A stretch of DNA of 64,000 bases from Gracilaria gracilis. Its lineage: Eukaryota > Rhodophyta > Florideophyceae > Gracilariales > Gracilariaceae. The position numbers and the translations under genes are program-made. How positions within the stretch are numbered: the first letter of the stretch is position 1; the number at the start of each line of letters is the position of its first letter. The notes under the pieces were generated by a model. The model made no database searches and was not told the origin of the DNA. It worked only from the letters and a program-made list of their open reading frames with translations. Positions 1 to 10,257 of this stretch are shown here, one piece after another. The stretch lies in contig JARGSG010000006.1 in NCBI GenBank assembly GCA_030374805.1, positions 744,001 to 808,000 of the forward strand, written 5' to 3'.

Positions 1-1506
1 GCAGTCCGCCGCGCCTGTCAGGCTTGTGCCAAGAATGACGTCAAATTAAGAAAGTACTCGAAGGAGTTAACGTTGTTTCCCGCACGGGCACCGCTGGAGT
101 TCGTCGCCATTGACATTCTTGGAGAATTGATTAAAGACCTCTCGAGGGAACCGGTACCTACTGGTCATCACGGACAGGTTCTCTAAATTGGTTAGAACAG
201 TGCCGCTCAAACGGATAACAGCAGCCGCTGTGGCTCAAGCGTTTGTTACCCACTGGGTCTTTGTGTGTGGCCCACCGGTACAGTTACTTTCCGATAACGG
301 CTCTCAATTCACCTCGAACTTCTTTCACAAGATGTGTGTAGGATCCTGGATATTAGAAATTTATTCACTACGACTTATCATCCGCAAGCAAACGGACAAG
401 TAGAGAGATTTAATCGAACCATCCTTGGTGCTTTGAGATCCTATGTGGCAGATCATCCCAAGACGTGGGATCAGTTCACGGACGCTATCACGTATGCATA
501 CAACACCCAGGTTCATCGGATAACAGGACTTTCACCATTTGAACTGGTACTGTCGAGGAGACCACCTCCTCTAGCCATCGAGGCGCAGCCAACTCTGGAT
601 ACGTTCCCGTCACCGGGCTTGTACCGCGATGCGTGGAAGAAATGGCTCACCAAGCTGGTACCTGCAGCACGTGCCTCTATGGACAGGGCTCAGCTCGCCT
701 ACAAGCGCAACTTTGATAGCCGAATTCGGAAACCGTTGCCTAACCTACAGGTAGGAGATTATGTGTTCCTTCGTAAGGAGTATTACAACCTGGAGAACGA
801 ACGCCGCCACAAGTTATCGCCGATTGCGGATGGACCCTACAAGGTTATTTCCATGTCTGGAGACACCGTCGTGCTGGAAATTAATAACCAACACGAACGG
901 ATATCACGCGATCGCGTCTACAGGGCACCGAGCCCACTCCAAGAATTGGTAACGCTACCGGAAACCGGAACTGGAGTACCTGCAACACAGAAAGAAACGG
1001 AATCAAACGGGGACAGCGCGAACCGCCCGTCGATTCTCCCACACCAAGCAAGGGGTTTATCGGACCTACTTGAGGTATCAGAGCTAGTCAAGGATAGCCC
1101 ATCTCGCGCTACACCTACGCACTCAACTCGAGTTCGACCCCCGGCTACGGTAATATCAGCTGCCGCATCACACCCTAAGGAGGGGGAGGACTCACGTAAT
1201 CGCGTTCAGGCTGCTCCGGCATCTGCTGGATTGGCTGACGTGCTTGAGCTCTCAAAGAGACAGGAGCCCGGATCGGGAATATCGCCGCTAACGCACACGC
1301 GGGTGGGATCCTCGGTCGAGGCGAAAGTCAATAATGAGGACGAAGTTACCCCTGCGGGGAAGACCACTGTTAGTGATGAGAACCCTCGTAGGCAAGCGTC
1401 CAAGTCGTTGGCTACTTCTACGCCTCGCTCGGAAGAGGCGCAGAAGGCAAGACGTAACGAAAAGACGGTCTCCGCCGACCCGTCAGTGGGTCAGCGCAGC
1501 GACTAG
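1..1506 (+). pseudogene. Ty3/gypsy integrase (3' pol), broken by frameshifts
   Basis: The start of the window encodes the CxxC end of the HHCC zinc finger (CQACAKND) and then the DDE core: AIDILG carries the first Asp, LLSDNGSQF the second, and NGQVERFN the Glu. These pieces lie in three frames. A one-base shift near 150 separates the first block from the VITDRFSKLVR block, and another near 335 separates that from RILDIRNLFTTTYHPQ. From 334 the frame stays open through the GPY/F-type module (KLSPIADGPYKVI, about 825-850) into a Ser/Thr/Pro-rich tail ending at 1506. In element B the same tail leads towards the chromodomain. Because of the shifts it is not translatable as one protein here. Confidence 0.85.
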
Positions 1507-2345
1507 CCCAATGGGAAGTACCCACAGTAGGTGTTGTGAAGTGAAGGATCCTTGTGAATAGGGTCGTAAAGCCTGGTTCAGGGAGTGGACGCATGCAATT
1601 TGTATGAAGGAACCTTGAAAGGTGCGCTGTGTGGCTCAGAAGTTTCCGTGAGAAGCGCGCCGTCATCGGGAGATAATTTGCAGGAGTGCTGCTCGCGTGT
1701 GCAAAATTGCACGTACCGGTGGCCGGCCAAAATACTTTATTTTTTGAGTGCCAGCGGCTGGGGGTGCATGCGCATGCGCGCGCGCGGGTGCAGAGTGGCA
1801 TGCCAAATTAATTTACTTGATTTTTTGGCTTGCCACGGCGCATGGCGTTTTCGGAATCAGACGATAGTGCACATGGCCACTTGGCAGGTTTGTCGCCCAA
1901 TAGAGATGCGTTGCACTCCATAACGTGGCAGAGTGCCGAGCCAATCACATGGCGCTGCATTGTTGCAACCCGCCGCCAGGTGCAATAGGGTGGTACGTTG
2001 CCGTGGCCCGGTGAATCCGCCACCCTGCACAGCGAGTGTTCAAACGTAGTATCTCCGTTGCAATGGCTCTCCCGCGTCGAGAAGCAACTTCGCCTGGATC
2101 AGGAACGTCGTCGTTAGTTAAAGTTGATGCCCGCTGGGAAAAGAGGTTAGTTCACCGGACTCCGAAAGTGAAGAGCTTTCACCAGAAGCCACTTTCGTGG
2201 AGATTGGCAGCCGGAAACGGAAGTTAGCCATTCCCCGTCGTGACGGTTAGCGCTCTCATCAACGAGAAACGCCCACCTCACCGAAGCCGGAAACCTGTTG
2301 TTACTTGCGTGAACCCGCTCGGGTTACGTAGAGAAGCAAAGCCCA
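1507..2345 (+). other. Linker between integrase tail and chromodomain of element A, partly foreign-looking
   Basis: There is no recognisable coding. It holds an alternating purine-pyrimidine run near 1770-1790 (tgcgcatgcgcgcgcgcg), which could adopt Z-DNA. The matching part of element B (34548-35500) is an open low-complexity linker, so this stretch may include a small secondary insertion or be decayed linker. I could not find clear terminal repeats for an insertion. Confidence 0.4.
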
Positions 2346-2594
2346 ATGTCGGGAACAACCAAAGAAACCGAAGACGTCGGGGTATACCCACAGGATTTCG
2401 TGGTCGATCGTATCTTTAAGCATGATGTTGCCCAGGACGGGAAAGTAATCTATCGCGTCCCTTGGTATGGCTATCCCCCAGAGCAGGACACTTGGGAGCC
2501 AATTGAGCACCTTCCGAGGTCCAAGATCCTCGCTTATCACCGCAGAACCCGGTCCGCATTACCCCCAACTCTGGATAATACCCAAGTGGGATAG
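2346..2594 (+). pseudogene. Pol C-terminal chromodomain of element A
   Basis: An 82-residue ORF carries a chromodomain of the kind fused to integrase in chromoviruses: YPQDFVVDRIFKHD, then VIYRVPWYGYPPEQDTWEP and IEHLPRSK. Chromodomains of this class are thought to steer integration to chromatin marks. The three aromatic positions expected for the methyl-lysine cage region (F or Y early, W in VPWYGY, W in DTWEP) are present. The coding link from the integrase tail (ending 1506) is interrupted, so this is a detached C-terminal piece and not a separate gene. It ends NTQVG, matching the RAQVG end in element B. Confidence 0.8.
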
Positions 2595-2969
2595 AACTGT
2601 CACCGACATGTGGTAAATATGGTGTGCCGCTACGCGGTAGGTTGCCAGGAGCTCTAAGAAGAGAAGACACCCACAAGGTTGGTCTTATGTACAATATGAA
2701 CAGAGAAAGAACGCACCGAATTGTTGGTTCATCGCCGTATAACGGAACTAAGAAGTAAGAAGTAATGAAGTATCTAGGAAGATGTTTCCACGAATGGAAA
2801 TGAAGTGCATCCTGGTTAGGAAATGAAGAAGAAAAAAGAAGGAAGTATGAAAGAAGCTCGAAAACGAGAAAGATCCTACAGGAGGAGAGAAGTAATGCCA
2901 AACTGTAGCCTAATTGGGTTCATCGTATCTGAGCGACAGGACTACACGCCCTCAGGCACCCTGCCCAGA

Positions 2970-4886
2970 CTACTGGTGACCAGCGTTGTTTCCGGGAGCC
3001 GGCGTCGCAAGACCCCAACCCGCGGGAGCTTGAGTGCCCTCCGCAGGGACCTGTGCCGCGTCAGCGCCCGTATTCGGAACACCCACAAGAGGGATGTCGT
3101 CGTCCACCACCTCGCCATCACCATGGTCTAAGGAGGGATCGACCCAGTCCGCTGGAGGCTCATAGTCGTCAGGGAACACGAACCCAGTCGGGTGTCCAAT
3201 CGGCATAGCCCTAGGGGCCCGCATCATCGCTCTAGCATGAGCCTCGGAGATCATTTGCCGTTCCCACGGATCGTAGTACGCGAAGGTCCGCGAACGGGTG
3301 GATGTTATTTCCGGTGACCGGTCGTTGCCGCGAGGACCACCTTCTGGCTGCCAGTGCACCGGAATCCGGTCCCAATTGACGGCCTCGATGAAGCGTAGGA
3401 GCAGGTGAACCTCTTCCTGGTTGGAATCGGACCCCAAGGGTATAGACAGATCCTGTCGCCGGATAATCCATCGGAGCATCGGAGGGAGATACTAGAGACG
3501 GTAATGATCGTACGTATCCCGCAGGAGATGTACCGCCACGCGGGCACCTCACTCCGCCGCAAAGAGCGTCCAGTACCCAGAGCAGGGATCTTTCAACATT
3601 CTGCAGCCTACATAGTAGAGGCACTGAGGAAGTTCGGCGTAGCACCCTCGCGGGACCTCGACATTCGCCCACCAGCTGGGAAGTGCAGCTTATCGCCCCG
3701 GCAGGGAGTTATAGCGCAATCGCTCAGCCTCCAAGTGTGGATACGGAATCAGGAACCCTCGACGGGACCGCAAGCTTCGCTCAAGCCGAACACGGCGCTC
3801 AAAGCTGCACAAGAAATCATTGGATGATCGCGGAAGGTATCGGAATTCCTCCCGAAGAAGGGCACGACTCCAGAGAAGCAAACCATCGACCACGTTCGGT
3901 ACCTCAGCCCTATGGAGAGATTCGTTGAACTCCGCTAATGCGTATCCGTAGGATCTCTCGCCGAAAGTTCGGAAATGTGACACGTCAAAGTTGAACCGCA
4001 ACGGTACCAAGTGATCCGATCGAACACAGCTAGCTTTTTCATAGGCAGCACGAGCCCAAAGTGCCCTAGTGCGACTAAGGGAATCACCGCCCGCGCATAA
4101 CAGGTGCAGGGGATCGACCGCCACATGGAGACGCCAGCTTCTGGACCGAACTACTGTGCGATGGAGCCCACCTGGGAGGTAACCGTTCTCAGCATACGAG
4201 TCAATAAGAGCCTCGTCGGCTACGGCCGTCGGATGGAACCAAGGTGCACTGCAATACACCTCGCCATGCTGCCGAGGCCGTCTGAAACGGAGAATTTCCA
4301 AGCTGATCCAGGCCCTGGCATTGACCGTTAACGGCATCGCTTGCTCGGAGCTCCACGCCGCTGCGTCTACATTGGGAGCCTGAGGAGGCGCTGCGGGGTC
4401 GTAGCCTTGCGAGGACTGTCCAGGTTAAGCGCCTTGTTGGGAGAAGTGGCCAGGAGGTTGGTACCCAGATGGATGGTACTGCGGCTGTGCGTGAGAACCT
4501 CCTTGAGGGAGGGGCATCGAGTTAAACCCGCCGAAGTATCCGGACGAGCCTGCCATTTGGTAAGGAGACTGCTGGTATCCCGAGGGTTGATGAGCTGGCA
4601 CCATAGCTTGGGGCGAATGGAACTGAGATGACGCCTGCATAGGAGGTTGTTGAAAGCCTAAGTAGGAAAGGTTCTCGACGGGAGCAGCACTCGTTAAAGC
4701 CGTCTGTGAGGCACTTGAGGAAGCGTTCTCCGAGAGCTGGTTCGTCGCGAAAGGGTTCATGCCTGCTGTAGGAGAGAAGGTTGGAGATGACAGTTTTTGC
4801 CGCGACGTCGGAGAAGAGTGATGTCGTGTACCACGCGTCAGTTCAGGAAGCTGTGAAGGTATTGTCGAAGTCTCGGAGTCCGCCAT
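2970..4886 (-). pseudogene. Antisense accessory gene of gypsy element A (about 640 codons, interrupted)
   Basis: Three ORFs (4886-4425, 4337-3690, 3479-2970) share one minus-strand frame and are parted only by stop codons: TAA at 4422-4424 and 3687-3689, and further stops near 3550 and 3490. Read through, they give one protein with a Met start (MADSETSTIP), a Ser/Pro/Gln-rich N-terminus, a central block with LREEFRYLPRS, FLCSFERR and FLIPYPHLEAERL, a block RGCYAELP..LYYVG, and an acidic C-terminus with FAYYDPWER. The same blocks occur in the same order and place in element B (35884-37755), while the plus strand here has no long conserved frame. The function is unknown and I recognise no domain. 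It is an extra gene carried between the chromodomain and the polypurine tract, transcribed against pol. Confidence 0.65.
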
Positions 4887-4954
4887 TCTAAGGATCAGTA
4901 TTTACGTACCGGTCGCCGCCGCCTTCCCGCCGACCAAAGCGCGAACCCTTGGCT

Positions 4955-4967
4955 AAGGAGGGGGAGA
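4955..4967 (+). other. Polypurine tract of element A
   Basis: AAGGAGGGGGAGA is followed at once by TG (4968), the usual start of an LTR. Element B has nearly the same tract (AAGGAGGGGGA) at 37790-37800, also just before TG. This is the expected plus-strand primer site for reverse transcription. Confidence 0.65.
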
Positions 4968-5950
4968 TGTGGAGCAATGGCAATCCGATGTCGGCACAAT
5001 GAAGTTTCTCATAATGGAGCTCTATCCATTGAGCACCGACGTGTCAGACTACGAATATGGACCCCGTTTCGGGTGAAATTGGAAATATTGTTGGGACGTA
5101 CCTTGTTAGGTGAATCGGGGATAGAACCTATGAAATAGGTGTACAGTAGAGCCTTGTGGCATATTTGTCCAAATATTTGGCGTCACACCCGCTGGGTAGA
5201 TACCTTGGCACCCTGACACTGGGTTGTCTACGTGTAGAGCCCTCGTGGGAGTGCGCAGCCCTAGATACAGTAGATAGTGTATATGCTTGCGCGATCTCGC
5301 CCTGGAGCCACTAAGCAAAACTCACCTGAGTCGTATCTTCTTCTTGAAGTACGTGGTCTTCATCCCGAAGGCTGGGCTATGGTTGCTACTGCCTACGTAG
5401 TTTCACGACTCCTCCAAGGAGAGTAACCACGACTGGTCTCGGTACAATCACCCCTCAGGGTCCCTAAGGAAGTTCTTTACTACCAGTTTCTTGCTTGTTT
5501 CACTGATTACCTCAGTATCAGGTTGTATTTGTTGTCGTTCACCGAGGTACCGGATCTTTGTTTAGTTCATCGTTTTCCTGGTGCAGGTTTCGCTTCCGCC
5601 CCTGTACAGAGTTATATTTGGACACTCGTGTGTGTGTCTCGTTCCGCTATCGGCCCTGTTTCCGCCGTTGGCACGTGCCGTAGCTTCGCTCGTGTGGTTC
5701 TCCGTAGGAGCATTATACTGTCTTACGGCACCGTTCGCTCCACTTCTAGACTCGTTCTTCCTTGATCCGTCGTCTGTTATTTCTCTCTAGGCCCACGCTC
5801 TTCTTTACTTCTGCAGGTTATTCCAGCACCGTCTCCGGTTTACACCCGGCTGCCACGCGGCACGCGCACGGGCAGAGAGCTCTACTTCTGAGTTCGCCTT
5901 TTCGTGGGAGCAGGACTCGGACACCCTGGTGGACACGTACCCTCTTTGAG
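4968..5950 (+). repeat. Putative 3' LTR of element A
   Basis: It starts TGTGGAGCAATGG right after the polypurine tract. The right end is not defined, because the 5' LTR lies outside the window. Element B's LTR is about 770 bp, so the true end may be near 5740 and the rest could be flanking DNA. No convincing gene is seen in it; short ORFs are scattered in all frames. Confidence 0.45.
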
Positions 5951-5967
5951 GTTTGCTCTACAACTAC

Positions 5968-6714
5968 ATGGAATCAGATGAGAAAAATGTGATGACGGTG
6001 AGAAAGAGGGCGTTGTTGGATGCTAGGTTTGGGCAGATAGCAGCCACTCTTTGTCTGGTTAACAACAGTAGGTCGAAGAAGAGGATGTATGCGCCGGAAA
6101 CAGGAGGACGTGTGTTGTATACGGGGGAGGGATGCCCGAGGCAGGTGTTGCTCACCGATTTCCGAGGGTTGACGAATGTGGAGAAGAACAATGGGGAGAT
6201 TCCAGGATTCTTCATGATGGCCTCCGAGGGAAGCTCTTTTATGATATGGCTATGTGAGAGGTCACATAATATGTATGTGACGGATGACAAGAGTTTGAAG
6301 AGGCTGTCTCGTACGATGGTTGTGAAGAAGTTCAGGGTTCCACCGTACTCCGTGTTGATTGGAAGGGGAGATGTGTTTCATGCTGGGGCTGGGTACATGG
6401 ATGCGCTGGTGAAAGAGAATTGTCTACGGTATCATATGTACTTTGTGCCCGAGGGATACAAGCTCCCTGATGCAGTGCACAAGCAGCCTGCTTTTCGGCC
6501 CAAATTCTTAGATGAGGAATTTGGACTCGGGGAAGACCCGAACGACCAGCTGGACGAGGAGGAAAGTTCTGTGAGCAACTTTGAAATGGAGGAAGAGGAA
6601 GTTGGAGAGGAGGGTTACGAAGAGGAAGATGACGAGGTACATGGCCACAAGGCTGATAACACGGATGGGGACTACGAAGAGGGACCGATGATAATGGATT
6701 ATGAGGAGGATTAG
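5968..6714 (+). CDS. Hypothetical protein with a double-stranded beta-helix (cupin / 2OG-oxygenase-like) core
   Basis: This is a 248-residue protein from ATG 5968; an upstream TTG at 5953 is not needed. The middle holds FRVPPYSVLIGRGDVFHAGAGY (about 123-143) followed by CLRYHMYFVP (about 152-161). The RGD-x2-HAGAGY and RYH pattern recurs in uncharacterised eukaryotic proteins and fits the metal-site and final strands of a double-stranded beta-helix, as in cupins and 2-oxoglutarate oxygenases; no complete HxD triad is evident. The C-terminus (about 190-248) is very acidic (EEEEVGEEGYEEEDDE) and probably disordered. It starts only a few bases after the supposed LTR of element A, so its promoter or a longer N-terminus may have been displaced. 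Enzymatic activity is not claimed. Confidence 0.55.
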   Translation: MESDEKNVMTVRKRALLDARFGQIAATLCLVNNSRSKKRMYAPETGGRVLYTGEGCPRQVLLTDFRGLTNVEKNNGEIPGFFMMASEGSSFMIWLCERSHNMYVTDDKSLKRLSRTMVVKKFRVPPYSVLIGRGDVFHAGAGYMDALVKENCLRYHMYFVPEGYKLPDAVHKQPAFRPKFLDEEFGLGEDPNDQLDEEESSVSNFEMEEEEVGEEGYEEEDDEVHGHKADNTDGDYEEGPMIMDYEED

Positions 6715-6917
6715 ATAAAACATGTAGGGCGTATAGTGTGATGTGTGTGAGAGTGAGGTGACTTGAATAGTAATGAGAAATGAACGAATGGTTTGATATA
6801 ATGTGAGCATAAAAGGATTGTTGAAGAAAGAAAATGAGTTACAAAGCGTGGGGTAAGGAGAGAGAGTATTGTGCGAAGATGTCTTTGTTACAAAATGAGA
6901 CCAAAGTAGTACTGGTA

Positions 6918-7716
6918 CTAAAAGAGAATGTCTTTTCTAAGGATATTGACATAGTTGGTGTGAAAACGGGCAGGGTCAGGCAAGCCCGCTCTCTTGGTAT
7001 CCTCGGAGGAAAGGTAGAAGTAAGCATTTCTGAATTTGTACTCAGGGAATGAGGCGTGGAAGGAGTTAAGGGTGGTGCCGTAGGCGAGGAGGGATTGTAC
7101 TGTGGAGGGGATATTGTAGGAGACACCTGTGTTGGAGGAGACTATGTCGAGTAGTCGTGGCCACGTCATGCATGGTAATGAAGTCGTGGGAGGAACCAAC
7201 TAGGTTGAATGAAGAGATCCAGACGAGCTTTTCGTAGTAGAAATTAGAAAAGGCGTCTTCGTCAACGATATTGCAAGTGAGACCTGCGTTAACGAAGCGT
7301 TGTGCTAGTGTGAAAGCCCATTTTCCGGTGACAGTTGTGAGGCCGTTGGGAGTAAGAGGGGTGACGCCATCCTGTGGAGGTGTACCGAGAGTGGGTACGG
7401 CGATGTAAAGAACTGATCGTGTGGTGTGATGAAAACCATGTTTTGAAAGAATGCGAAGAATGTGGCCGTTCTGAATGAGGACCAAGTCTTCTCTGCGAGA
7501 TGGAGGGCAGGAGCGAATTACTGTTTCCAACAAGTTGCTTCTGTCGCAGAAGAAAATGGGACCTTACGGAATGCTGTGTGCGGCTATGACATCTTGGAGT
7601 GAAAGAATGGTATCTTGAGGGGTACCGTGGTCGTAAAGCATGGAGCCAATGCGGCCTCTGCATACAACAATAGATGGGGTGTGGGAAGAGCGGAGAGAAG
7701 AGGAAGGCGAGGTCAT
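6918..7716 (-). pseudogene. Ketopantoate-reductase-like protein (plant/alga type), disrupted
   Basis: On the minus strand, from ATG 7716, the reading begins MTSPSS, then SIVVCRGRIGSML, a dinucleotide-binding-like GRGRIG loop. It passes an in-frame TAA at 7564-7566 and goes on GPIFFCDRSNLLE, PPSRREDLVLIQNG, GKWAFTLAQRF and EKLVWISSFNLVGSSHD. The order IFFCDR..PPSRREDLV.IQNG..EKLVWIS..LVG matches, as I remember it, a plant family annotated as ketopantoate reductase (PanE/ApbA)-like. Near 7150-7175 the frame must shift by one to continue as FPEYKFRNAYFYL and AGLPDPARFHTNYV to the stop at 6918. The stop sits where this family usually has a Glu, so a single GAA to TAA change would explain it. A nonsense codon plus a frameshift make it a probable pseudogene, unless they are sequence errors. 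Confidence 0.6.
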
Positions 7717-8150
7717 TATGTCGAATTTGTTGGATGCTGTCAGGAGATATTGTGCTACAGTAGAGGAAGGGAGAGATGCTTAAGTAGAGAACGGCGTTGC
7801 CGATACATACATCGATAAAGTGGTTTCAGAGGAAAAGATAGTTTTTATGACTAAGTAGTTGAAAGAATGAGGTAGGTGGGTATGAAGGGATTAGGACTGA
7901 TGAATGTATTTATGAAAAGAGATGTGTCAAAATGAAGTATAAAGGGGAAGATGTAATTGTAAGGAGGTAAGGAACGGGGCTCTGGATTGGTTTTGTGGGA
8001 TGGTACTGAAAGGAAAAAACGAAAATATGGAAATATATGGGAGAAATGGAGTTTTGGGGGAATGGCGGGAAATTGAGGTATAGAAAATTGTGATACAAAT
8101 AGGCCTGCGGGATATAGGGGTGTGTGGCCACGAGTGTAACGGCTGTGATC
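7717..8150. other. Intergenic region, probable promoter space
   Basis: It lies between the start of the minus-strand reductase relic and the plus-strand coiled-coil ORF, so it would serve both divergently. It is AT-rich in 7850-8080 with purine-rich runs. I see no RNA gene or clear element. Confidence 0.3.
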
Positions 8151-9188
8151 ATGGGTGGCAAGTACGAGGGTTGTGGTAACTCGCTCAGGCCTGTTCAAGT
8201 CGTTTATCGCCGGACGCCGTCTTTTCTCGGGATTTCGAATGGATACGTTGGTGACGAAAAGCTAATGGCTCTGCTGCATAGGACGAAAGTGCCAGAGATG
8301 CCACCGCGGAAGGAGGGAGGGGTTGCTGAGGGGGTTTGTGTGAGTCAGAGGGTTTGGTATGGGGATGGAGGAGGCGGTGGAGGTGCTGGGGATAGGGATG
8401 GAGGAGGAGGACCGGAGAGAAGGTTTACGGGGGAGATGGAGGAACTGGTGGGGAAGCTTGGGGGGAGTTTGAAGGAGCACTTCGACGACATGCTGTCTGA
8501 GATGGTGGCAGACATGGGAGGGGTGGTGCTGAGTGTGTTGGAGATTGGGGTGCCAATGGAATTGATTTCGAAGATTCGGAAAAGGATGAAATTGACTGGG
8601 GTGGGGGCTGTGGGACATGTGAATGGGATGCTGGAGTGCGTGGGGAGGGAGATGGGGAGGCTGCGAAAGGAGAACATGGGGCTGAAGGGTAGGGTTGAAG
8701 TGTTGGAGGAGCAAGTGGGACAGGTGAAGAAGGCGTGCAAATTGCTGATGGAGTTGAAGGAAATGGTGTGGGGAGGGGGAGTAGGGGTGGGAGAGGGAGC
8801 AGGTAAAGGGTCGCCGGTGACGCCTGGTTCTCGGGGTGGGCGGGGGGGTGTGAGGGAGAGGGGGGGTGATGAGAAGGGAGGAGAAGATGTGGAGAGTCGA
8901 CTGAAGAAGAGGAGGAAGGGTGGGGTGATGGTGGAGGAGGATGGGAAGGTGTTTATGCCGCCGCAGCTGCCGGGTGGCACGCCGTTGGTGGGTTTCGGGA
9001 GTGCGGCGGCGGCTGGGAGGACAGCGGAGCGTATATTGGAGGAGCAGGAGGAGAAGAGGCTGGGAGGGGTTGGAAGCCGCTTTGAGGCTAGGAGGGTGTA
9101 CCAGAATGGGGAGAGTTGTCCGTTGGACTTCTTCAACTTGACGTTTAGGGAGACTGATACTCAGGATCCGAATGCCGAGTTGGATTAA
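8151..9188 (+). CDS. Hypothetical Gly/Glu/Lys-rich protein with a coiled coil
   Basis: The first ATG of the frame is at 8151 (MGGKYEGCGN), giving about 345 residues. A Gly-rich tract lies near residues 75-90, followed by a helical region (FTGEMEELVGKLGGSLKEHFDDMLSEM) and a likely coiled coil (EMGRLRKENMGLKGRVEVLEEQVGQVKKACKLL). Then come a Gly/Arg/Lys-rich segment with a basic cluster (RLKKRRKGG) and a C-terminal part with PPQLPGGTPLVGFG and CPLDFFNLTF. I recognise no family. Coding bias is odd, with very high purine content on this strand, which also opens long frames on the other strand. I favour the plus strand because of the coiled coil and a structured C-terminus. Confidence 0.45.
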   Translation: MGGKYEGCGNSLRPVQVVYRRTPSFLGISNGYVGDEKLMALLHRTKVPEMPPRKEGGVAEGVCVSQRVWYGDGGGGGGAGDRDGGGGPERRFTGEMEELVGKLGGSLKEHFDDMLSEMVADMGGVVLSVLEIGVPMELISKIRKRMKLTGVGAVGHVNGMLECVGREMGRLRKENMGLKGRVEVLEEQVGQVKKACKLLMELKEMVWGGGVGVGEGAGKGSPVTPGSRGGRGGVRERGGDEKGGEDVESRLKKRRKGGVMVEEDGKVFMPPQLPGGTPLVGFGSAAAAGRTAERILEEQEEKRLGGVGSRFEARRVYQNGESCPLDFFNLTFRETDTQDPNAELD

Positions 9189-9456
9189 ACCAGCGCTGGT
9201 GACCCGAGAGTAAATTTTTTGAGTGATTTTAAAGACTGCGACAAATGAGAGGTAGCAAGCAGTGGCGCACGAACTGCAAACTAGCATACAACTTCAACAA
9301 ATGGAGTTCAACTGCGGCACGTGGAAATGCGATTTCCAAAAAATTTTTTTTGCCTTGCCAACTAGTGCAATCTGCGAAATTGCTAGTTTTTTCGGACTTT
9401 TATTTTCATAACTAGCGATCTAGCATACTAAACTAGCATTCCGAAAACACCGACGA
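9189..9456. other. AT-rich spacer before the LTR of element B
   Basis: It contains repeated aactag/ctagca words between 9358 and 9441 and no ORF of note. The first 80 or so bases of the element B 5' LTR could be hidden here in diverged form, since the clear match to the 3' LTR only begins near 9457. Confidence 0.3.
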
Positions 9457-10146
9457 TACGATGGCCACGTTGGTGGATGGGACACGTGGGACACGGCACA
9501 GTCCAGGTGGTTGGCACAGCATTAATGGTAATTCTGCACTCTTTATGGGAGTATTCTAGATTATTATAGCATTTGCCGTACAATACGGGAGGTTAGCTAC
9601 ACACTATATAGCGTCGGGGCAACTGGGCCGCGCCACTAAGTAAATCTCCCCAACCAGGGTTGGCTCTACACTCTTCGTCTTCGGCGGTATTCAACTCCTT
9701 CTCGGAGGGATATCCCGTAGCATACGGACCGTCTATCTGCCTTGCGTCAACCAAAAGAACCCAATTGTGGGAGTATTACACCGCTATTTGTCGCGTTTGC
9801 CTTTTATAAGGATTTGCCCGGCTTTGCCGTCTCTCTCACCGTCACTCTCGTGACTTCCTTTTTCTCTTTTTTTCTTTTTCGGGTTGTTCTCCGCGACCCG
9901 CGGCTCGTGCTGACACCTGTCTGCACTTGCCACCCCTGTGGAACACCGCCTCATCTGAGGATACGCACGCACCGTTTACACGGATTCCAGCTTCTGGTTT
10001 ACCTTCCTACGTCTGGCGTGAAGGATGGCCTCGGCCTTACAAACAGACTCCGTCGTGTCATCCGTGGGAGGGCTTTGCTACTGTGCTGCCTCGCCTGAGA
10101 AAGATACCAAACGTCTTCGTGGTTCTTTCCCCATTGGTGAATTGCA
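9457..10146 (+). repeat. 5' LTR of element B
   Basis: It matches 37883-38571 over nearly its whole length, starting at gatggccacgttggtggatgg and ending ATTGCA at 10141-10146. The 3' LTR reaches about 80 bases further left to TG at 37803; that part is not recognisable here, so this copy seems truncated or diverged at its 5' edge. A primer binding site for a named tRNA was not recognised in the bases after 10146. Confidence 0.85.
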
Positions 10147-10257
10147 CTTCAAACCGGGGTCCCGACCTAGAAGCTTGTCTGTGTGCTTTTCCTCTTTTGG
10201 AATTGATTTCTACTGTGTCCGAAAGATTCCGTGTACTCCCGGTTAACGGTCTCATCG

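Larger units (their letters stand above)
1..5950 (+). mobile_element. Ty3/gypsy chromovirus-type retrotransposon A, 3' half (runs off the left edge)
   Basis: The window opens inside the integrase zinc finger of a Ty3/gypsy pol. The order on the plus strand is integrase core, GPY/F module, variable linker, chromodomain, then a 2-kb segment whose open frame is on the minus strand, then a purine tract at 4955-4967 and a presumed 3' LTR. Gag, protease and RT would lie to the left, outside the window. The element is related to, but clearly diverged from, element B at 9457-38571: the integrase regions are similar in protein and far less so in DNA. The right border is not fixed, because the matching 5' LTR is not visible; 5950 is an estimate just before the next ORF. 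Confidence 0.8.

Noticed and set aside
8262-9287. Long minus-strand ORF (341 aa) and another at 8345-9136
   Set aside because: They lie opposite the coiled-coil ORF and read as Pro/Ser/His/Leu low complexity, which is what the reverse of a Gly/Glu/Lys-rich purine strand gives.
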